Source: Chitinophagales bacterium (lineage in GTDB: Bacteria; Bacteroidota; Bacteroidia; Chitinophagales; Chitinophagaceae). Taken from it: DNA of 64,000 bases. Made by a program: the position numbers and the translations under genes. Positions within the stretch are counted from its first letter, which is position 1. Every line of letters starts with the position of its first letter. Where the stretch lies: NCBI GenBank assembly GCA_026931325.1, contig JAIXLO010000177.1, positions 32,756 to 96,755 on the forward strand. The letters are read 5' to 3'. Shown piece by piece: positions 8,851 to 17,872 of the stretch. The notes beneath the pieces are model-generated. The model worked only from the letters and a program-made list of their open reading frames with translations, made no database searches and had not been told where the DNA came from.

Positions 8851-8940
8851 TTATTTTTTCTTATGACGATTTTTTCTTAAACGTTTCTTGCGTTTGTGTG
8901 TAGCAATTTTATGACGTTTTCTCTTTTTACCACAAGGCAT
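8851..8940 (-). CDS. Small basic ribosome-associated protein (bTHX / AURKAIP1-COX24-like)
   Basis: A 29-codon gene, MPCGKKRKRHKIATHKRK and onward, of which about two thirds of residues are Lys, Arg or His. It matches the small basic protein annotated across Bacteroidota as AURKAIP1/COX24-domain or ribosomal THX-like protein, a relative of mitochondrial mS38, so ribosome binding is the likely role. It sits between the TPR gene and rng in a conserved gene order. The ATG is at 8940 and TAA at 8851-8853. High confidence that it is a real gene despite its size; moderate confidence in the exact ribosomal role. Confidence 0.85.
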   Translation of the reverse strand: MPCGKKRKRHKIATHKRKKRLRKNRHKKK

Positions 8941-9020
8941 ACTAATAATAATTTTAACCTGTTAAAAAATAAAATAAATTATAAAACCTGTATCAAGTAT
9001 AAATACTTAATCAGCAGTTT

Positions 9021-9872
9021 TTAATGTTGCAATTGTTCTATTCTTTTTTGAAGTTCTTTTTTAGCTTCTTTATTTGGTATCATACTTTTTATTTGTTTAT
9101 ACCATTTTATAGCATCAATATAATCATTGTTTAACTCATAACATTCTGCTAAATGTAATATAGCAGCAAGGTTAGTAGGTTGCTTATTTACAATAATTAG
9201 TAATCGTTCAATTGCTTTTTCATATTGACCACTTTTTTTGCTTCCTAATGCTAAAACCCATTGAGCATATAAATTATCAGGTTTTTTATCTACAATAGCT
9301 TTTACCTGCATAATTCCTTCCATTGGGTTATCAGAAATATTTCCAAAAAGATAACATGCACCAATACCAATTTTACTGCTATCATTATTTGGATTTATTT
9401 CCAAAGCTTTTTCTAAAAGAACTTTCCCATTTGTTGCTAACCAGTTTTGCATTGAAGGATTTGCTTCATCAAAAAGGTTATCTATAAACAATTGGGCAGC
9501 AAAAGTGAGGCTTTTTTCTGAATTCTCCAACTTTGCTGCTTCTGCTGTGTAATATATATATGGCTCATATACACCAACACTATCTTTCCAAAAAGATGCT
9601 AATCTATGAAACACGTGTATTTGTTCATCTTTTGAACTTTTTTCTAACTTATTTTCAATTGCTTCTAATTTATGCAATTTATCAACAGACAATTTAGACT
9701 TTGCTTTTGATAATATATCAGTAAAGTTTATTGCATTACTATGCTCATCATTAGCTTGATGTTGAGTAGTTAATTGTTTTGTTTTTTTAGGATTAATTGT
9801 TTTGCCAAAAAAAAATAAGGCAGAAAATAATAAAACCCCTCCTACTGCTAAAATAAGTTGTTGCTTTTTCAC
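9021..9872 (-). CDS. Membrane-anchored TPR-repeat protein
   Basis: A 283-residue protein with one N-terminal membrane segment (LILAVGGVLLFSALFFFG, about residues 6-23) and a soluble part rich in helical TPR-like units, clearest near the C-terminus (AAILHLAECYELNNDYIDAI). It starts with GTG at 9870-9872. It lies 27 nt downstream of the HU gene and upstream of the bTHX gene, within the HU-to-rng operon. TPR units mediate protein contacts. No partner or specific function can be named. Confidence 0.75.
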   Translation of the reverse strand: MKKQQLILAVGGVLLFSALFFFGKTINPKKTKQLTTQHQANDEHSNAINFTDILSKAKSKLSVDKLHKLEAIENKLEKSSKDEQIHVFHRLASFWKDSVGVYEPYIYYTAEAAKLENSEKSLTFAAQLFIDNLFDEANPSMQNWLATNGKVLLEKALEINPNNDSSKIGIGACYLFGNISDNPMEGIMQVKAIVDKKPDNLYAQWVLALGSKKSGQYEKAIERLLIIVNKQPTNLAAILHLAECYELNNDYIDAIKWYKQIKSMIPNKEAKKELQKRIEQLQH

Positions 9873-9899
9873 TAATAAATTTTAGTGCAAATGTACTTG

Positions 9900-10187
9900 T
9901 TATGGTTTATATCTTGATTTTACTTCTGCAACAAATTCTTTAGCAGGTTTAAATGCAGGAATATAATGTTCAGGAATATGAACAGCTGTATTTTTTTTAA
10001 TATTTCTTCCAATTTTAGCTGCTCTTTTTTTAGTAATAAAACTTCCAAAACCTCTTATGTAAATGTTTTCGCCAGATGAAAGATTTTCTTTTACTTCTTT
10101 TATAAAAGATTCAACGGCTACTAATACATCTACTTTTGGAATACCAGTTTTTTCTGAAATGTTGTTTATTAGGTCTGATTTTCTCAT
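9900..10187 (-). CDS. HU/IHF-family DNA-binding protein
   Basis: Nucleoid-associated protein that bends DNA as a dimer. The 95 residues follow the HU/IHF layout: a helical N-terminal half (MRKSDLINNISEKTGIP), the turn IRGFGSF (about 65-70), and a DNA-clasping arm including GRNIKKNTAVHIP. This is the first gene of the operon running to rng. Expression upstream of ribosome- and RNase-related genes suggests growth-linked control, but no clean promoter was found (a weak CTTATTTG box lies just upstream). Confidence 0.93.
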   Translation of the reverse strand: MRKSDLINNISEKTGIPKVDVLVAVESFIKEVKENLSSGENIYIRGFGSFITKKRAAKIGRNIKKNTAVHIPEHYIPAFKPAKEFVAEVKSRYKP

Positions 10188-10330
10188 AAGTTATATTTTT
10201 CAAATAAGCAATTAAGTGTTAAAGTAAGTAAAACTATTTGGTATTTACAAGATTTTTTGAAAAAAAATTATGTTTAGTAAATAATCACTATTTACCAATT
10301 ATAGTACAATTTAGGCTAAAAATAATAACA

Positions 10331-10364
10331 TTTGCTTTATTTTTTTTAAAAATTATTATGTTTG
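10331..10364 (+). promoter_or_regulatory. Strong Bacteroidota promoter giving a near-leaderless mRNA
   Basis: TTTG at 10331-10334, a 22-nt spacer, and TATGTTTG at 10357-10364 match the -33/-7 consensus. The -7 box ends only 4 nt before the ATG at 10369, so the expected transcription start falls on or next to the start codon. Confidence 0.65.
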
Positions 10365-10368
10365 TTGC

Positions 10369-11205
10369 ATGGCTGAATGGACAGATCAAAAAATTAAAAT
10401 AGCAATTTTAGATTTATATGAGGGTCATGTAAATCAAGGAATGAGGTGTATAAGAGAAATTATAAATACATGGGCAGAACAAAATCAGTATAATGTAAGT
10501 TTTGATGAATTTGATGTAAGATTAAAAGAAGAAGTGCCCGATACCTCTTATGATATTTATATTTCAACTGGTGGCCCAGGCTCTCCTTTAGATACAATTG
10601 GTAGTTCTTGGGAGAAAAAATATTTTCACTGGTTGCAATCTATTGAGGATTGGAATAAAAATACATCCAATCACCCTAAACATGTTTTTTTTATTTGCCA
10701 TAGTTTTCAATTAGCATGCAGACATTATGAAGTTGGAAATGTTTGTAAAAGAAAATCAACTTCATTTGGTGTTTTTCCAGTACATAAAATTCAAGAAGGG
10801 TATGATGAAATTATTTTTGAAGGATTGAAAGATCCTTTCTATGTTGTAGATAGTAGAGATTATCAAGTAATAGAACCAAACCATGCAAAGCTTAGAGAAA
10901 TGGGAGCTAAAATTTTAGCTATTGAAAAAAATAGACCACATGTACCTTACGAAAGAGCTGTAATGGCAATAAGATTTAATGATTATTTTATAGGCACACA
11001 ATTTCATCCTGAAGCTGATGCAATTGGTATGAGTTTATACTTACAAACAGAAGAAAGAAAAGCAACTGTTATTGCTAATTATGGTGAAGAAAAATGGAAA
11101 AGTATGGTAGAACAATTAAATGATCCTGATAAAATTTTATGGACATATTCTTGCATACTTCCTAATTTTTTAAATAATGCTGTAGCAGTTTTTACAGAAG
11201 TATAA
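10369..11205 (+). CDS. Class I glutamine amidotransferase (GMP-synthase-like GATase)
   Basis: A 278-residue free-standing glutaminase domain that would release ammonia from glutamine, or act on a gamma-glutamyl amide. The catalytic triad is visible: nucleophile C110 in FFICHSFQLA, and H213/E215 in QFHPEAD; the oxyanion strand STGGPGSP lies at 66-73. There is no synthetase domain, so it is not GuaA, CarA or PurQ. It is followed, after a terminator-like hairpin, by an ATP-grasp-like gene on the same strand. Family knowledge says such pairs make amides or peptide-like metabolites; the substrate is unknown. Confidence 0.8.
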   Translation: MAEWTDQKIKIAILDLYEGHVNQGMRCIREIINTWAEQNQYNVSFDEFDVRLKEEVPDTSYDIYISTGGPGSPLDTIGSSWEKKYFHWLQSIEDWNKNTSNHPKHVFFICHSFQLACRHYEVGNVCKRKSTSFGVFPVHKIQEGYDEIIFEGLKDPFYVVDSRDYQVIEPNHAKLREMGAKILAIEKNRPHVPYERAVMAIRFNDYFIGTQFHPEADAIGMSLYLQTEERKATVIANYGEEKWKSMVEQLNDPDKILWTYSCILPNFLNNAVAVFTEV

Positions 11206-11237
11206 AAAACTTTCAACTACTTTTAAAATCAAAAAAT

Positions 11238-11263
11238 TCCTCTTTGTTTGAAGAGGATTTTTT
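11238..11263 (+). terminator. Terminator or attenuator between the GATase and ATP-grasp genes
   Basis: TCCTCTT (11238-11244), a 6-nt loop and AAGAGGA (11251-11257) are followed by a T-run. A plus-strand intrinsic terminator here would reduce expression of the second gene relative to the first. Confidence 0.6.
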
Positions 11264-11294
11264 ATCTTTCAGAAATTAATAAATAGTTTATAAT

Positions 11295-12491
11295 ATGATT
11301 CCATCTATCAGAAAAGATTATAATGCAAATTTTAGCTCTAATAAATACAAAGCATTTTTACAAGAATTTGAAAATAAATATCCTAATACCTTAGGCTTTA
11401 GAGTAGCTGAAACTCCTGTTTTTGTTGATAAAGAATTTACAAATAAAATGCTTCATACTTGTGAGAGTATCGTAGATGTTATAACTGGTTTTAATTTCAA
11501 AACTTTAACTTCTCATGGCATACCAAACAATGTTCGTGTACCCAACGAAAATAATTATTCTCACTTTATAGCTTTTGATTTTGGTGTTTGTAAAAATGAA
11601 GATGGAACTCTTAAACCTCAGTTAATTGAAATGCAAGGCTTCCCTACTCTTTTTGCTTATCAAACCTTTTTAGATAAAGCATATAGAGCTCACTTTAACA
11701 TTCCTCAAAACTATTCTGCATATTTAAACAATTATACTGAAGAAAGTTATTTACAATTACTGAAAAATATTATTATAGGAAATCACAATTCAGAAAATGT
11801 TGTTTTATTAGAAGTATTTCCTCATGAACAAAAAACTAAAATTGATTTCTTTTGTACACAAGATTATTTAGGAATAAATATTGTTTGCATCACAGAACTT
11901 ATAAAAGAAGGTAAAAAACTTTATTATAAAAAGGATAATAGAAAAATTGAAATTAAAAGAATTTACAACCGTTTAATTTTCGATGACCTACAACAACAAT
12001 CAGCACAAGTTCAAGATAAAGGAAAAATTTTATTAGAAGAATTAGATGTAGAATGGGTACCACATCCTAATTGGTTTTATAGAATTAGTAAATACACATT
12101 ACCTTATATAAATAACCCTTATGTTCCTAAAACTACTTTTCTTAATGATATAAAAGAAATACCAAAAGATTTAGAAAACTATGTCTTAAAGCCTTTATTT
12201 TCTTTTGCAGGTCAAGGAGTTTTTATTGATGTAACAAAGAAAGATATTGAAAATATAACTGATCCTCATAATTGGATACTGCAGCGAAAAGTAAATTATG
12301 CTGAAATCATTGAAACACCTGATATTCCAGCAAAAGCTGAAATAAGAATTTTTTATTTTTGGGAAAAAGGAAAAGAAAGACCTGTAGCAACTTTAAATTT
12401 AGCAAGATTAAGTAAAGGAAAAATGATTGGTGTTAGATATAATGAAAACAAAGAATGGGTTGGCGGCACAATTGCATATTTTGAAAAATAA
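11295..12491 (+). CDS. ATP-grasp-like ligase (glutathionylspermidine synthase-like fold), unknown substrate
   Basis: A 398-residue cytosolic protein. The C-terminal half has ATP-grasp features: YVLKPLFSFAGQGV (296-309) for the nucleotide-binding Lys and Gly-rich loop, ILQRKVNYAE (328-337), and the acidic/basic strand AEIRIFYFW (348-356), then LARLSKGKMIGVR. An N-terminal block with FIAFDFGVC and QLIEMQGFP resembles substrate domains of permuted ATP-grasp enzymes. ATP-grasp enzymes join a carboxylate to an amine via an acyl phosphate. Its neighbour, a free GATase, could supply ammonia. The fold call is moderate; the reaction is unknown. Confidence 0.55.
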   Translation: MIPSIRKDYNANFSSNKYKAFLQEFENKYPNTLGFRVAETPVFVDKEFTNKMLHTCESIVDVITGFNFKTLTSHGIPNNVRVPNENNYSHFIAFDFGVCKNEDGTLKPQLIEMQGFPTLFAYQTFLDKAYRAHFNIPQNYSAYLNNYTEESYLQLLKNIIIGNHNSENVVLLEVFPHEQKTKIDFFCTQDYLGINIVCITELIKEGKKLYYKKDNRKIEIKRIYNRLIFDDLQQQSAQVQDKGKILLEELDVEWVPHPNWFYRISKYTLPYINNPYVPKTTFLNDIKEIPKDLENYVLKPLFSFAGQGVFIDVTKKDIENITDPHNWILQRKVNYAEIIETPDIPAKAEIRIFYFWEKGKERPVATLNLARLSKGKMIGVRYNENKEWVGGTIAYFEK

Positions 12492-12733
12492 TTTAAATAA
12501 TATTTTTAATTTTCTCTAATTTTGGGAAGCCTAATTTCAAATTAGGAATACTCAAATGTATAAAATTTAATTTTCAGACTATAATAAAAGTGTATTTGCT
12601 GATAATCAATAAAATATAATTTATAAAATTATACCTAATAAATTGCATAAAATTTTTATTTGATTAAAATATCAATCCAATATGTGAGAAACTGAAGAAA
12701 TAAAATTTAGTAATCTTATTTAAAAATTTTACT

Positions 12734-12793
12734 ATGCGTTTTCAGTTAATATTCACATTTTGCTTATTTGGTTTAATAGCCAATGCTAAATGA
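12734..12793 (+). pseudogene. Truncated secreted-protein start (signal peptide only)
   Basis: ATG at 12734 opens a 19-residue frame, MRFQLIFTFCLFGLIANAK, ending at TGA (12791-12793). This is a textbook signal peptide with an Ala-x-Ala-like cleavage end (ANA), but there is no mature protein. It is most simply the 5' scar of a deleted secreted-protein gene. A tiny leader peptide or chance frame is possible. Confidence 0.3.
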
Positions 12794-12948
12794 AAATAAC
12801 AACATAATAGCTTTAAGCAATAAATAAATAAATTAAAATCAAAGAATTTAAAACTATAAATAATCAAAAGATATACTATGAATATAAGATTATATATACT
12901 TTTTACATATGAATCAAAATTTTCCTTTTCAATTTCAAATAAAATCTC

Positions 12949-12956
12949 TACCTTCG
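12949..12956 (+). promoter_or_regulatory. Candidate -7 box (TACCTTCG) for rpoC
   Basis: TACCTTCG differs from TAnnTTTG at one base and is followed by GCCGCC, a context also seen at the rplU promoter. If used, rpoC has a leader of about 190 nt containing the hairpin at 13017-13051. Confidence 0.35.
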
Positions 12957-13016
12957 CCGCCTTAAATAATTTGGAATATTGTTCCCTTTTCACCTTCATT
13001 TAAAGTTATACAGCAG

Positions 13017-13051
13017 CTTGTCTTACTATTTTTATAGTAAGAACGAACAAG
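13017..13051 (+). promoter_or_regulatory. Long hairpin in the rpoC leader
   Basis: Inverted repeat CTTGT-CTTACTAT / ATAGTAAG-ACAAG: an 8-bp perfect inner stem with a TTTT loop, and a 5-bp outer stem separated by a 5-nt bulge (AACGA) on one side. There is no T-tract after it, so it is not a standard terminator. Its place about 105 nt before the rpoC start suggests a leader element, perhaps for protein binding or mRNA processing. Confidence 0.4.
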
Positions 13052-13155
13052 TAATGTTATGTGCTTCACCAACACTTAACTAAGCTATGGAAACATAATA
13101 ATAGAAGTAAAAAGTTATTTACAATATTTCATTATAAAAACTTCGTATAAACGTT

Positions 13156-16100
13156 ATGGCTACAAAAAAAGACATTAACAAAATCAAACCTGGTTTTTCT
13201 AAAATTACTATTAGTCTTGCTTCTCCAGATTCTATCTTAGAAAGAAGTTTTGGTGAAGTACTAAAACCAGAAACTATCAACTATCGTACTTACAAGCCTG
13301 AAAGAGATGGATTATTTTGTGAAAGAATTTTTGGACCTGTTAAAGATTATGAATGTGCTTGTGGCAAATACAAACGTATTCGTTATAAAGGTATAGTTTG
13401 CGATCGTTGTGGTGTTGAAGTAACAGAAAAAAAAGTTAGAAGAGAAAGAATGGGGCATATTAAACTGGTGGTTCCAGTTGTGCATATTTGGTATTTCAAA
13501 AGTTTACCAAATAAAATAGGTTATTTATTAGGAATGAGTTCTAAGAAATTAGAAAACATTATTTATTATGAACGTTATGTTGTTATTAAAGGTGGAGTTG
13601 TTGAAAGCTTAGGTACAGGAGATTTACTTACAGAAGAAGAATACTTAAATACCATAGATTCATTACCTAAAGACAATCAATATTTACCAGACGATGACCC
13701 TCAAAAATTTATTGCAAAAATGGGGGCAGAAGCAGTTTATGATTTATTAGCAAATTTAAACTTAGATGAAATAAGTTATCAACTTAGAAATGCAGCTGCT
13801 AATGAAACTTCTCAACAACGTAAGGCAGATGCTTTAAAACGATTAAGTGTTGTTGAAGCATTTAGAGATTCAACTGATAGAATTTCAAATCGTCCTGAAT
13901 GGATGGTTATGCAACATATCCCTGTTATTCCACCAGAATTAAGACCATTAGTACCATTAGATGGTGGAAGATTTGCTTCATCTGACTTAAACGATTTATA
14001 TCGTCGTGTAATTATTAGAAATAATCGTTTAAAACGTTTATTAGAAATTAAAGCACCTGAAGTAATCTTACGTAATGAAAAACGTATGTTACAAGAAGCT
14101 ATTGATAGTTTGTTTGATAATAGCCGTAAATCAAATGCTGTAAAAGCAGAAGGTGGTAGAGCTTTAAAATCTTTAAGTGATGTTTTAAAAGGTAAGCAAG
14201 GACGTTTTCGTCAAAACTTATTAGGTAAACGTGTGGATTATTCTGGTCGTTCTGTAATTGTTGTAGGACCTGAATTAAAAATGCATGAATGTGGTTTACC
14301 AAAAGATATGGCTGCAGAATTATTTAAGCCATTTATCATTAGAAAATTAATTGAAAGAGGTATTGTAAAAACGGTAAAGTCAGCAAAAAAATTAGTTGAT
14401 AAAAAAGAAGCTGTTGTTTGGGATATTTTAGAAAATATTTTAAAAGGGCATCCTGTTTTACTAAATCGTGCCCCAACATTACACAGATTATCTATTCAAG
14501 CTTTCCAGCCAAAATTAATTGAAGGCAAAGCCATACAATTACACCCATTAGTAACAGCAGCTTTCAATGCAGACTTTGATGGTGACCAAATGGCTGTACA
14601 CGTACCATTAAGTAATGCTGCAATTTTAGAGGCTCAGTTATTAATGCTATCATCTCATAACATTCTTAACCCTCAAAGCGGTACACCTATTACTCTTCCT
14701 TCTCAAGACATGGTATTAGGTTTATACTATATAACAAAAGCAAAAAAATCAACTAAAGAAGAGCCAATAAAAGGCGAAGGAAAAGTTTTTTATAGTTTAG
14801 ATGAAGTAATTATTGCTTACAATGAAAAAGCAGTTGATTTACATGCAAAAATAAAACTACGTACTCAGGTTTTAGAAAAAGGTCAATTAGTTAAAAAATT
14901 AGTTGATACAACTGTTGGTCGTGTTTTATTTAATCAATTTGTACCATCAGAAGTTGGTTATATAGATGCACTTTTAACCAAAAAGAATTTAAAAGAAATT
15001 ATTGGCGATATTATTAAGATAACAAATGTTCCTAAAACTGCTAAATTCTTAGATGATATTAAAACTCTTGGTTTCCGAATGGCTTTCAAAGGAGGATTAT
15101 CATTTAGCATTAATGATTTGGTAGTGCCAGAAGAAAGAGATGAATTATTAGAAATGGCTCAAGCAGACGTTGATGAAATTTGGGATAACTATAACATGGG
15201 ACTTATTACCAATAATGAACGCTACAATCAAATTGTAGATATTTGGAATCGTGCAGATATGAGAATTACAGAATCCTTAATTCAGAAAATGACTACTGAT
15301 AAACAAGGATTCAATTCAGTATTTATGATGTTAGATAGTGGTGCTCGTGGAAACAAAACCCAAGTTAAACAGTTAGTAGGAATAAGAGGATTAATGGCTA
15401 AACCACGTAAAAGTGGCTCTAGTGGTTCTGAAGTTATTGAAAATCCAATCTTATCAAACTTTAAAGGTGGATTGAACGTATTGGATTATTTCATTTCTAC
15501 GCATGGTGCTCGTAAAGGTTTAGCAGATACAGCTTTAAAAACTGCAGATGCAGGTTATTTAACTCGTAGATTAGTTGACGTTGCTCAGGATGTTGTAATC
15601 ACAGAAGAAGATTGTGGTACATTAAGAGGAATAGCAATAAGTTCACTTAAAGATAACGAAGATATTATTGAACCTTTAGCAGATAGAATTGAAGGCCGTA
15701 CTTCATTGCATGATATTTATCATCCAGTTACAGATGAATTAATTATTAAAGCAGGAGAAGGAATAAAACCAAGCATTGCTAAAAAAATAGAAGAAAGTGG
15801 CATTGAAACTGTTGAAATTCGTTCAGTACTCACTTGTGAATCAAAAAGAGGAGTTTGTGTAAAATGTTATGGTAAAAATTTAGCTACTGGCTATATTGCA
15901 CAAAGAGGCGATGCTGTAGGAATTATTGCTGCTCAATCAATTGGTGAGCCTGGTACACAGCTTACCTTACGTACATTCCACGTTGGTGGTGTTGCTGGAG
16001 GTGCAGCAGTTGAATCTTCTTTAACTGCAAAATTTGATGGTACAATTCATTTCGATGGATTACGTACAGTTTCTTCTGTAGATAATGAGGGTAATAAAGT

Positions 16101-17442
16101 AAATATAGTCATTGGTAGAACAGGTGAAGTTAGAATTATGGATGATAAAAATGATAGACTATTAATTAGTAATAATGTACCTTATGGCTCTACATTGAGG
16201 GTAAAAGATAAACAAGAGGTAAAGAAAGGTGATGTTATTTGTACATGGGATCCATTTAATAATGTAATTATTGCTGAGCATAATGGTACTATTAAATATG
16301 AAGGAATTATTGAAGGTATCACTTATAGAGATGAAAGCGATGATCAAACAGGTCACCATGAAAAAGTAATCATAGAAACAAAAGATAAAACTAAAATTCC
16401 TACTATCATTATTTCTGGAAAAGAAAATAAACAATATAACTTACCAGTAGGTAGCCATTTATCAGTTGATGAAGATGATGAAGTAAGAGCAGGTCAAGTT
16501 TTAGTTAAAATACCACGTATATTAGGAAAACTAAGAGATATTACAGGGGGCTTACCTCGTGTAACTGAACTATTTGAAGCAAGAAATCCAGGTAACCCAG
16601 CTATCGTTTCTGAAATTGATGGTATAGTAACTTTAGGTTCTGTAAAACGTGGTAACAAAGAAATCATTGTTGAATCTAAAGATGGAATGATTAAGAAATA
16701 TTTGGTTCCTACTTCTCGTCAAATGCTTGTACAAGATAGCGATTTTGTAAAAGCTGGCACACCATTATCAGATGGACAAATTTCGCCTGCAACTATTCTT
16801 GCCATTAAAGGACCATTTGCTGTACAGGAATATGTTGTAAATGAAATTCAAGAAGTTTATCGTTTACAAGGTGTAAAAATAAATGACAAACACATTGAAG
16901 TAATTGTTCGTCAAATGATGAAGAAAGTTGAAATAGTTGATGCTGGTGATACAAAATTCTTAGAAGAAGATTTAGAAGATAGAATTGATTTCATAGCAGA
17001 AAATGATAGAATATTTGACAAAAAAGTTGTTACAGAACCTGGAGATAGTACAAAAATGAGAGCTGGGCAAATTATTACTTTACGTGAATTAAGAGAAGAA
17101 AATTCAGTTCTTCGCAGAGCAGATAAAAAACTTGTAGAAGTTCGTGATGCAAAACCAGCTACAGCAACACCAGTTTTACTTGGTATTACTAAAGCTTCAT
17201 TAGGTGTACAAAGTTGGATTTCTGCAGCTTCATTCCAAGAAACAACAAAAGTATTAAGCACTGCAGCTATTAATGGAAAAGTAGATTATATGACAGGATT
17301 AAAAGAAAATGTAATTACTGGTCATTTAATTCCTGCTGGAACCGGCTTAAGAGATTTTGAAAATCTAATTGTTGGTAACAAGGAAGAATATAAATTACTT
17401 TCTGCAGCACGTGAAGCTATGAGCTTTGATGATGATGAATAA
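13156..17442 (+). CDS. rpoC: DNA-directed RNA polymerase subunit beta'
   Basis: Largest catalytic subunit of RNA polymerase, 1428 residues, full length for Bacteroidota. Visible are the N-terminal zinc ribbon ([20 protein letters not shown], from about residue 70), the active-site Mg loop [12 protein letters not shown] (from about residue 471), the bridge/trigger region ending in [11 protein letters not shown], and the second zinc site ([13 protein letters not shown]). The striking point is context: rpoB is not upstream. The preceding gene is an unrelated ATP-grasp protein 664 bp away. A strong terminator follows at 17472-17499, making this a one-gene transcription unit. Confidence 0.99.
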   Translation: MATKKDINKIKPGFSKITISLASPDSILERSFGEVLKPETINYRTYKPERDGLFCERIFGPVKDYECACGKYKRIRYKGIVCDRCGVEVTEKKVRRERMGHIKLVVPVVHIWYFKSLPNKIGYLLGMSSKKLENIIYYERYVVIKGGVVESLGTGDLLTEEEYLNTIDSLPKDNQYLPDDDPQKFIAKMGAEAVYDLLANLNLDEISYQLRNAAANETSQQRKADALKRLSVVEAFRDSTDRISNRPEWMVMQHIPVIPPELRPLVPLDGGRFASSDLNDLYRRVIIRNNRLKRLLEIKAPEVILRNEKRMLQEAIDSLFDNSRKSNAVKAEGGRALKSLSDVLKGKQGRFRQNLLGKRVDYSGRSVIVVGPELKMHECGLPKDMAAELFKPFIIRKLIERGIVKTVKSAKKLVDKKEAVVWDILENILKGHPVLLNRAPTLHRLSIQAFQPKLIEGKAIQLHPLVTAAFNADFDGDQMAVHVPLSNAAILEAQLLMLSSHNILNPQSGTPITLPSQDMVLGLYYITKAKKSTKEEPIKGEGKVFYSLDEVIIAYNEKAVDLHAKIKLRTQVLEKGQLVKKLVDTTVGRVLFNQFVPSEVGYIDALLTKKNLKEIIGDIIKITNVPKTAKFLDDIKTLGFRMAFKGGLSFSINDLVVPEERDELLEMAQADVDEIWDNYNMGLITNNERYNQIVDIWNRADMRITESLIQKMTTDKQGFNSVFMMLDSGARGNKTQVKQLVGIRGLMAKPRKSGSSGSEVIENPILSNFKGGLNVLDYFISTHGARKGLADTALKTADAGYLTRRLVDVAQDVVITEEDCGTLRGIAISSLKDNEDIIEPLADRIEGRTSLHDIYHPVTDELIIKAGEGIKPSIAKKIEESGIETVEIRSVLTCESKRGVCVKCYGKNLATGYIAQRGDAVGIIAAQSIGEPGTQLTLRTFHVGGVAGGAAVESSLTAKFDGTIHFDGLRTVSSVDNEGNKVNIVIGRTGEVRIMDDKNDRLLISNNVPYGSTLRVKDKQEVKKGDVICTWDPFNNVIIAEHNGTIKYEGIIEGITYRDESDDQTGHHEKVIIETKDKTKIPTIIISGKENKQYNLPVGSHLSVDEDDEVRAGQVLVKIPRILGKLRDITGGLPRVTELFEARNPGNPAIVSEIDGIVTLGSVKRGNKEIIVESKDGMIKKYLVPTSRQMLVQDSDFVKAGTPLSDGQISPATILAIKGPFAVQEYVVNEIQEVYRLQGVKINDKHIEVIVRQMMKKVEIVDAGDTKFLEEDLEDRIDFIAENDRIFDKKVVTEPGDSTKMRAGQIITLRELREENSVLRRADKKLVEVRDAKPATATPVLLGITKASLGVQSWISAASFQETTKVLSTAAINGKVDYMTGLKENVITGHLIPAGTGLRDFENLIVGNKEEYKLLSAAREAMSFDDDE

Positions 17443-17471
17443 ATAATTTTTATTTATAAAAATAAAATTAA

Positions 17472-17499
17472 GGAGTTGCTTAACAGCAACTCCTTTTTT
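17472..17499 (+). terminator. Intrinsic terminator of rpoC
   Basis: GGAGTTGCT (17472-17480), loop TAAC, AGCAACTCC (17485-17493), then six T residues. A perfect 9-bp stem, 30 nt after the rpoC stop. Confidence 0.92.
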
Positions 17500-17593
17500 A
17501 TTAAAAAACTATAGTATGAAACAAATAGAAATTCCAATTCAAAAAAACTTTTTAAATAAATACAAATTGTTTTTTCTATTTCTGTTTAGCTAT

Positions 17594-17601
17594 TATATTT
17601 G
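17594..17601 (+). promoter_or_regulatory. -7 box (TATATTTG) of the tRNA-Ser gene
   Basis: An exact TAnnTTTG match 35 nt before the mature 5' end of the tRNA, the spacing expected for a short 5' leader removed by RNase P. Confidence 0.65.
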
Positions 17602-17636
17602 CAGCCCTTTCGTTTTAGCAGAAAGGAAAATAAGTT

Positions 17637-17725
17637 GGTGAGATGGATGAGTGGCTGAAATCAACAGTTTGCTAAACTGTCGTACGGGTTAAACTGTACC
17701 GAGGGTTCGAATCCCTCTCTCACCG
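17637..17725 (+). tRNA. tRNA-Ser, anticodon GCU
   Basis: Class II tRNA read by eye: acceptor GGTGAGA (17637-17643) pairs with TCTCACC (17718-17724), discriminator G at 17725; anticodon stem ACAGT/ACTGT with loop TTGCTAA places GCT at 17671-17673; a long variable arm with a 6-bp stem (GTACGG/CTGTAC) is typical of tRNA-Ser; T arm GAGGG-TTCGAAT-CCCTC at 17701-17717. It decodes AGC/AGU. The CCA tail is not encoded. It stands alone between two terminators. Confidence 0.97.
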
Positions 17726-17737
17726 CAAAAAATAAAG

Positions 17738-17767
17738 CTCTTGTAATTCAAGAGTTTTATTTTTTTA
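17738..17767 (+). terminator. Terminator after tRNA-Ser
   Basis: CTCTTG (17738-17743), loop TAATT, CAAGAG (17749-17754), then TTTTATTTTTTT. Flanking A and T runs make the signal potentially bidirectional. Confidence 0.8.
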
Positions 17768-17872
17768 TACACACCCCAATAAAAAATCTTTCTTAATAAA
17801 CTCAAAAAAAAATAACCTTTTACATTTAACTGAAATATTTATTCGTTCTTTGTAGGTATATATTTTATTACA

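Larger units (their letters stand above)
12492..13155. other. 664-bp gene-poor region upstream of rpoC
   Basis: It holds a short palindrome (CCTAATTTCAAATTAGG, 12530-12546) after the ATP-grasp gene, a 20-codon signal-peptide remnant (12734-12793), a candidate promoter (12949-12956), and a long hairpin (13017-13051) in the presumed rpoC leader. No trace of rpoB coding sequence was recognised. The only long frame, on the minus strand (12742-12999), is compositionally poor and is not accepted. Confidence 0.6.

Noticed and set aside
12742-12999. 85-codon minus-strand frame upstream of rpoC
   Set aside because: It is made of AT-driven Phe/Ile/Leu/Lys runs, has no family pattern, and covers the candidate rpoC promoter and the signal-peptide remnant on the other strand.
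17516-17641. 41-codon plus-strand frame between the rpoC terminator and tRNA-Ser
   Set aside because: It overlaps the tRNA promoter and the first bases of the tRNA; the hydrophobic stretch follows from the T-rich promoter region.
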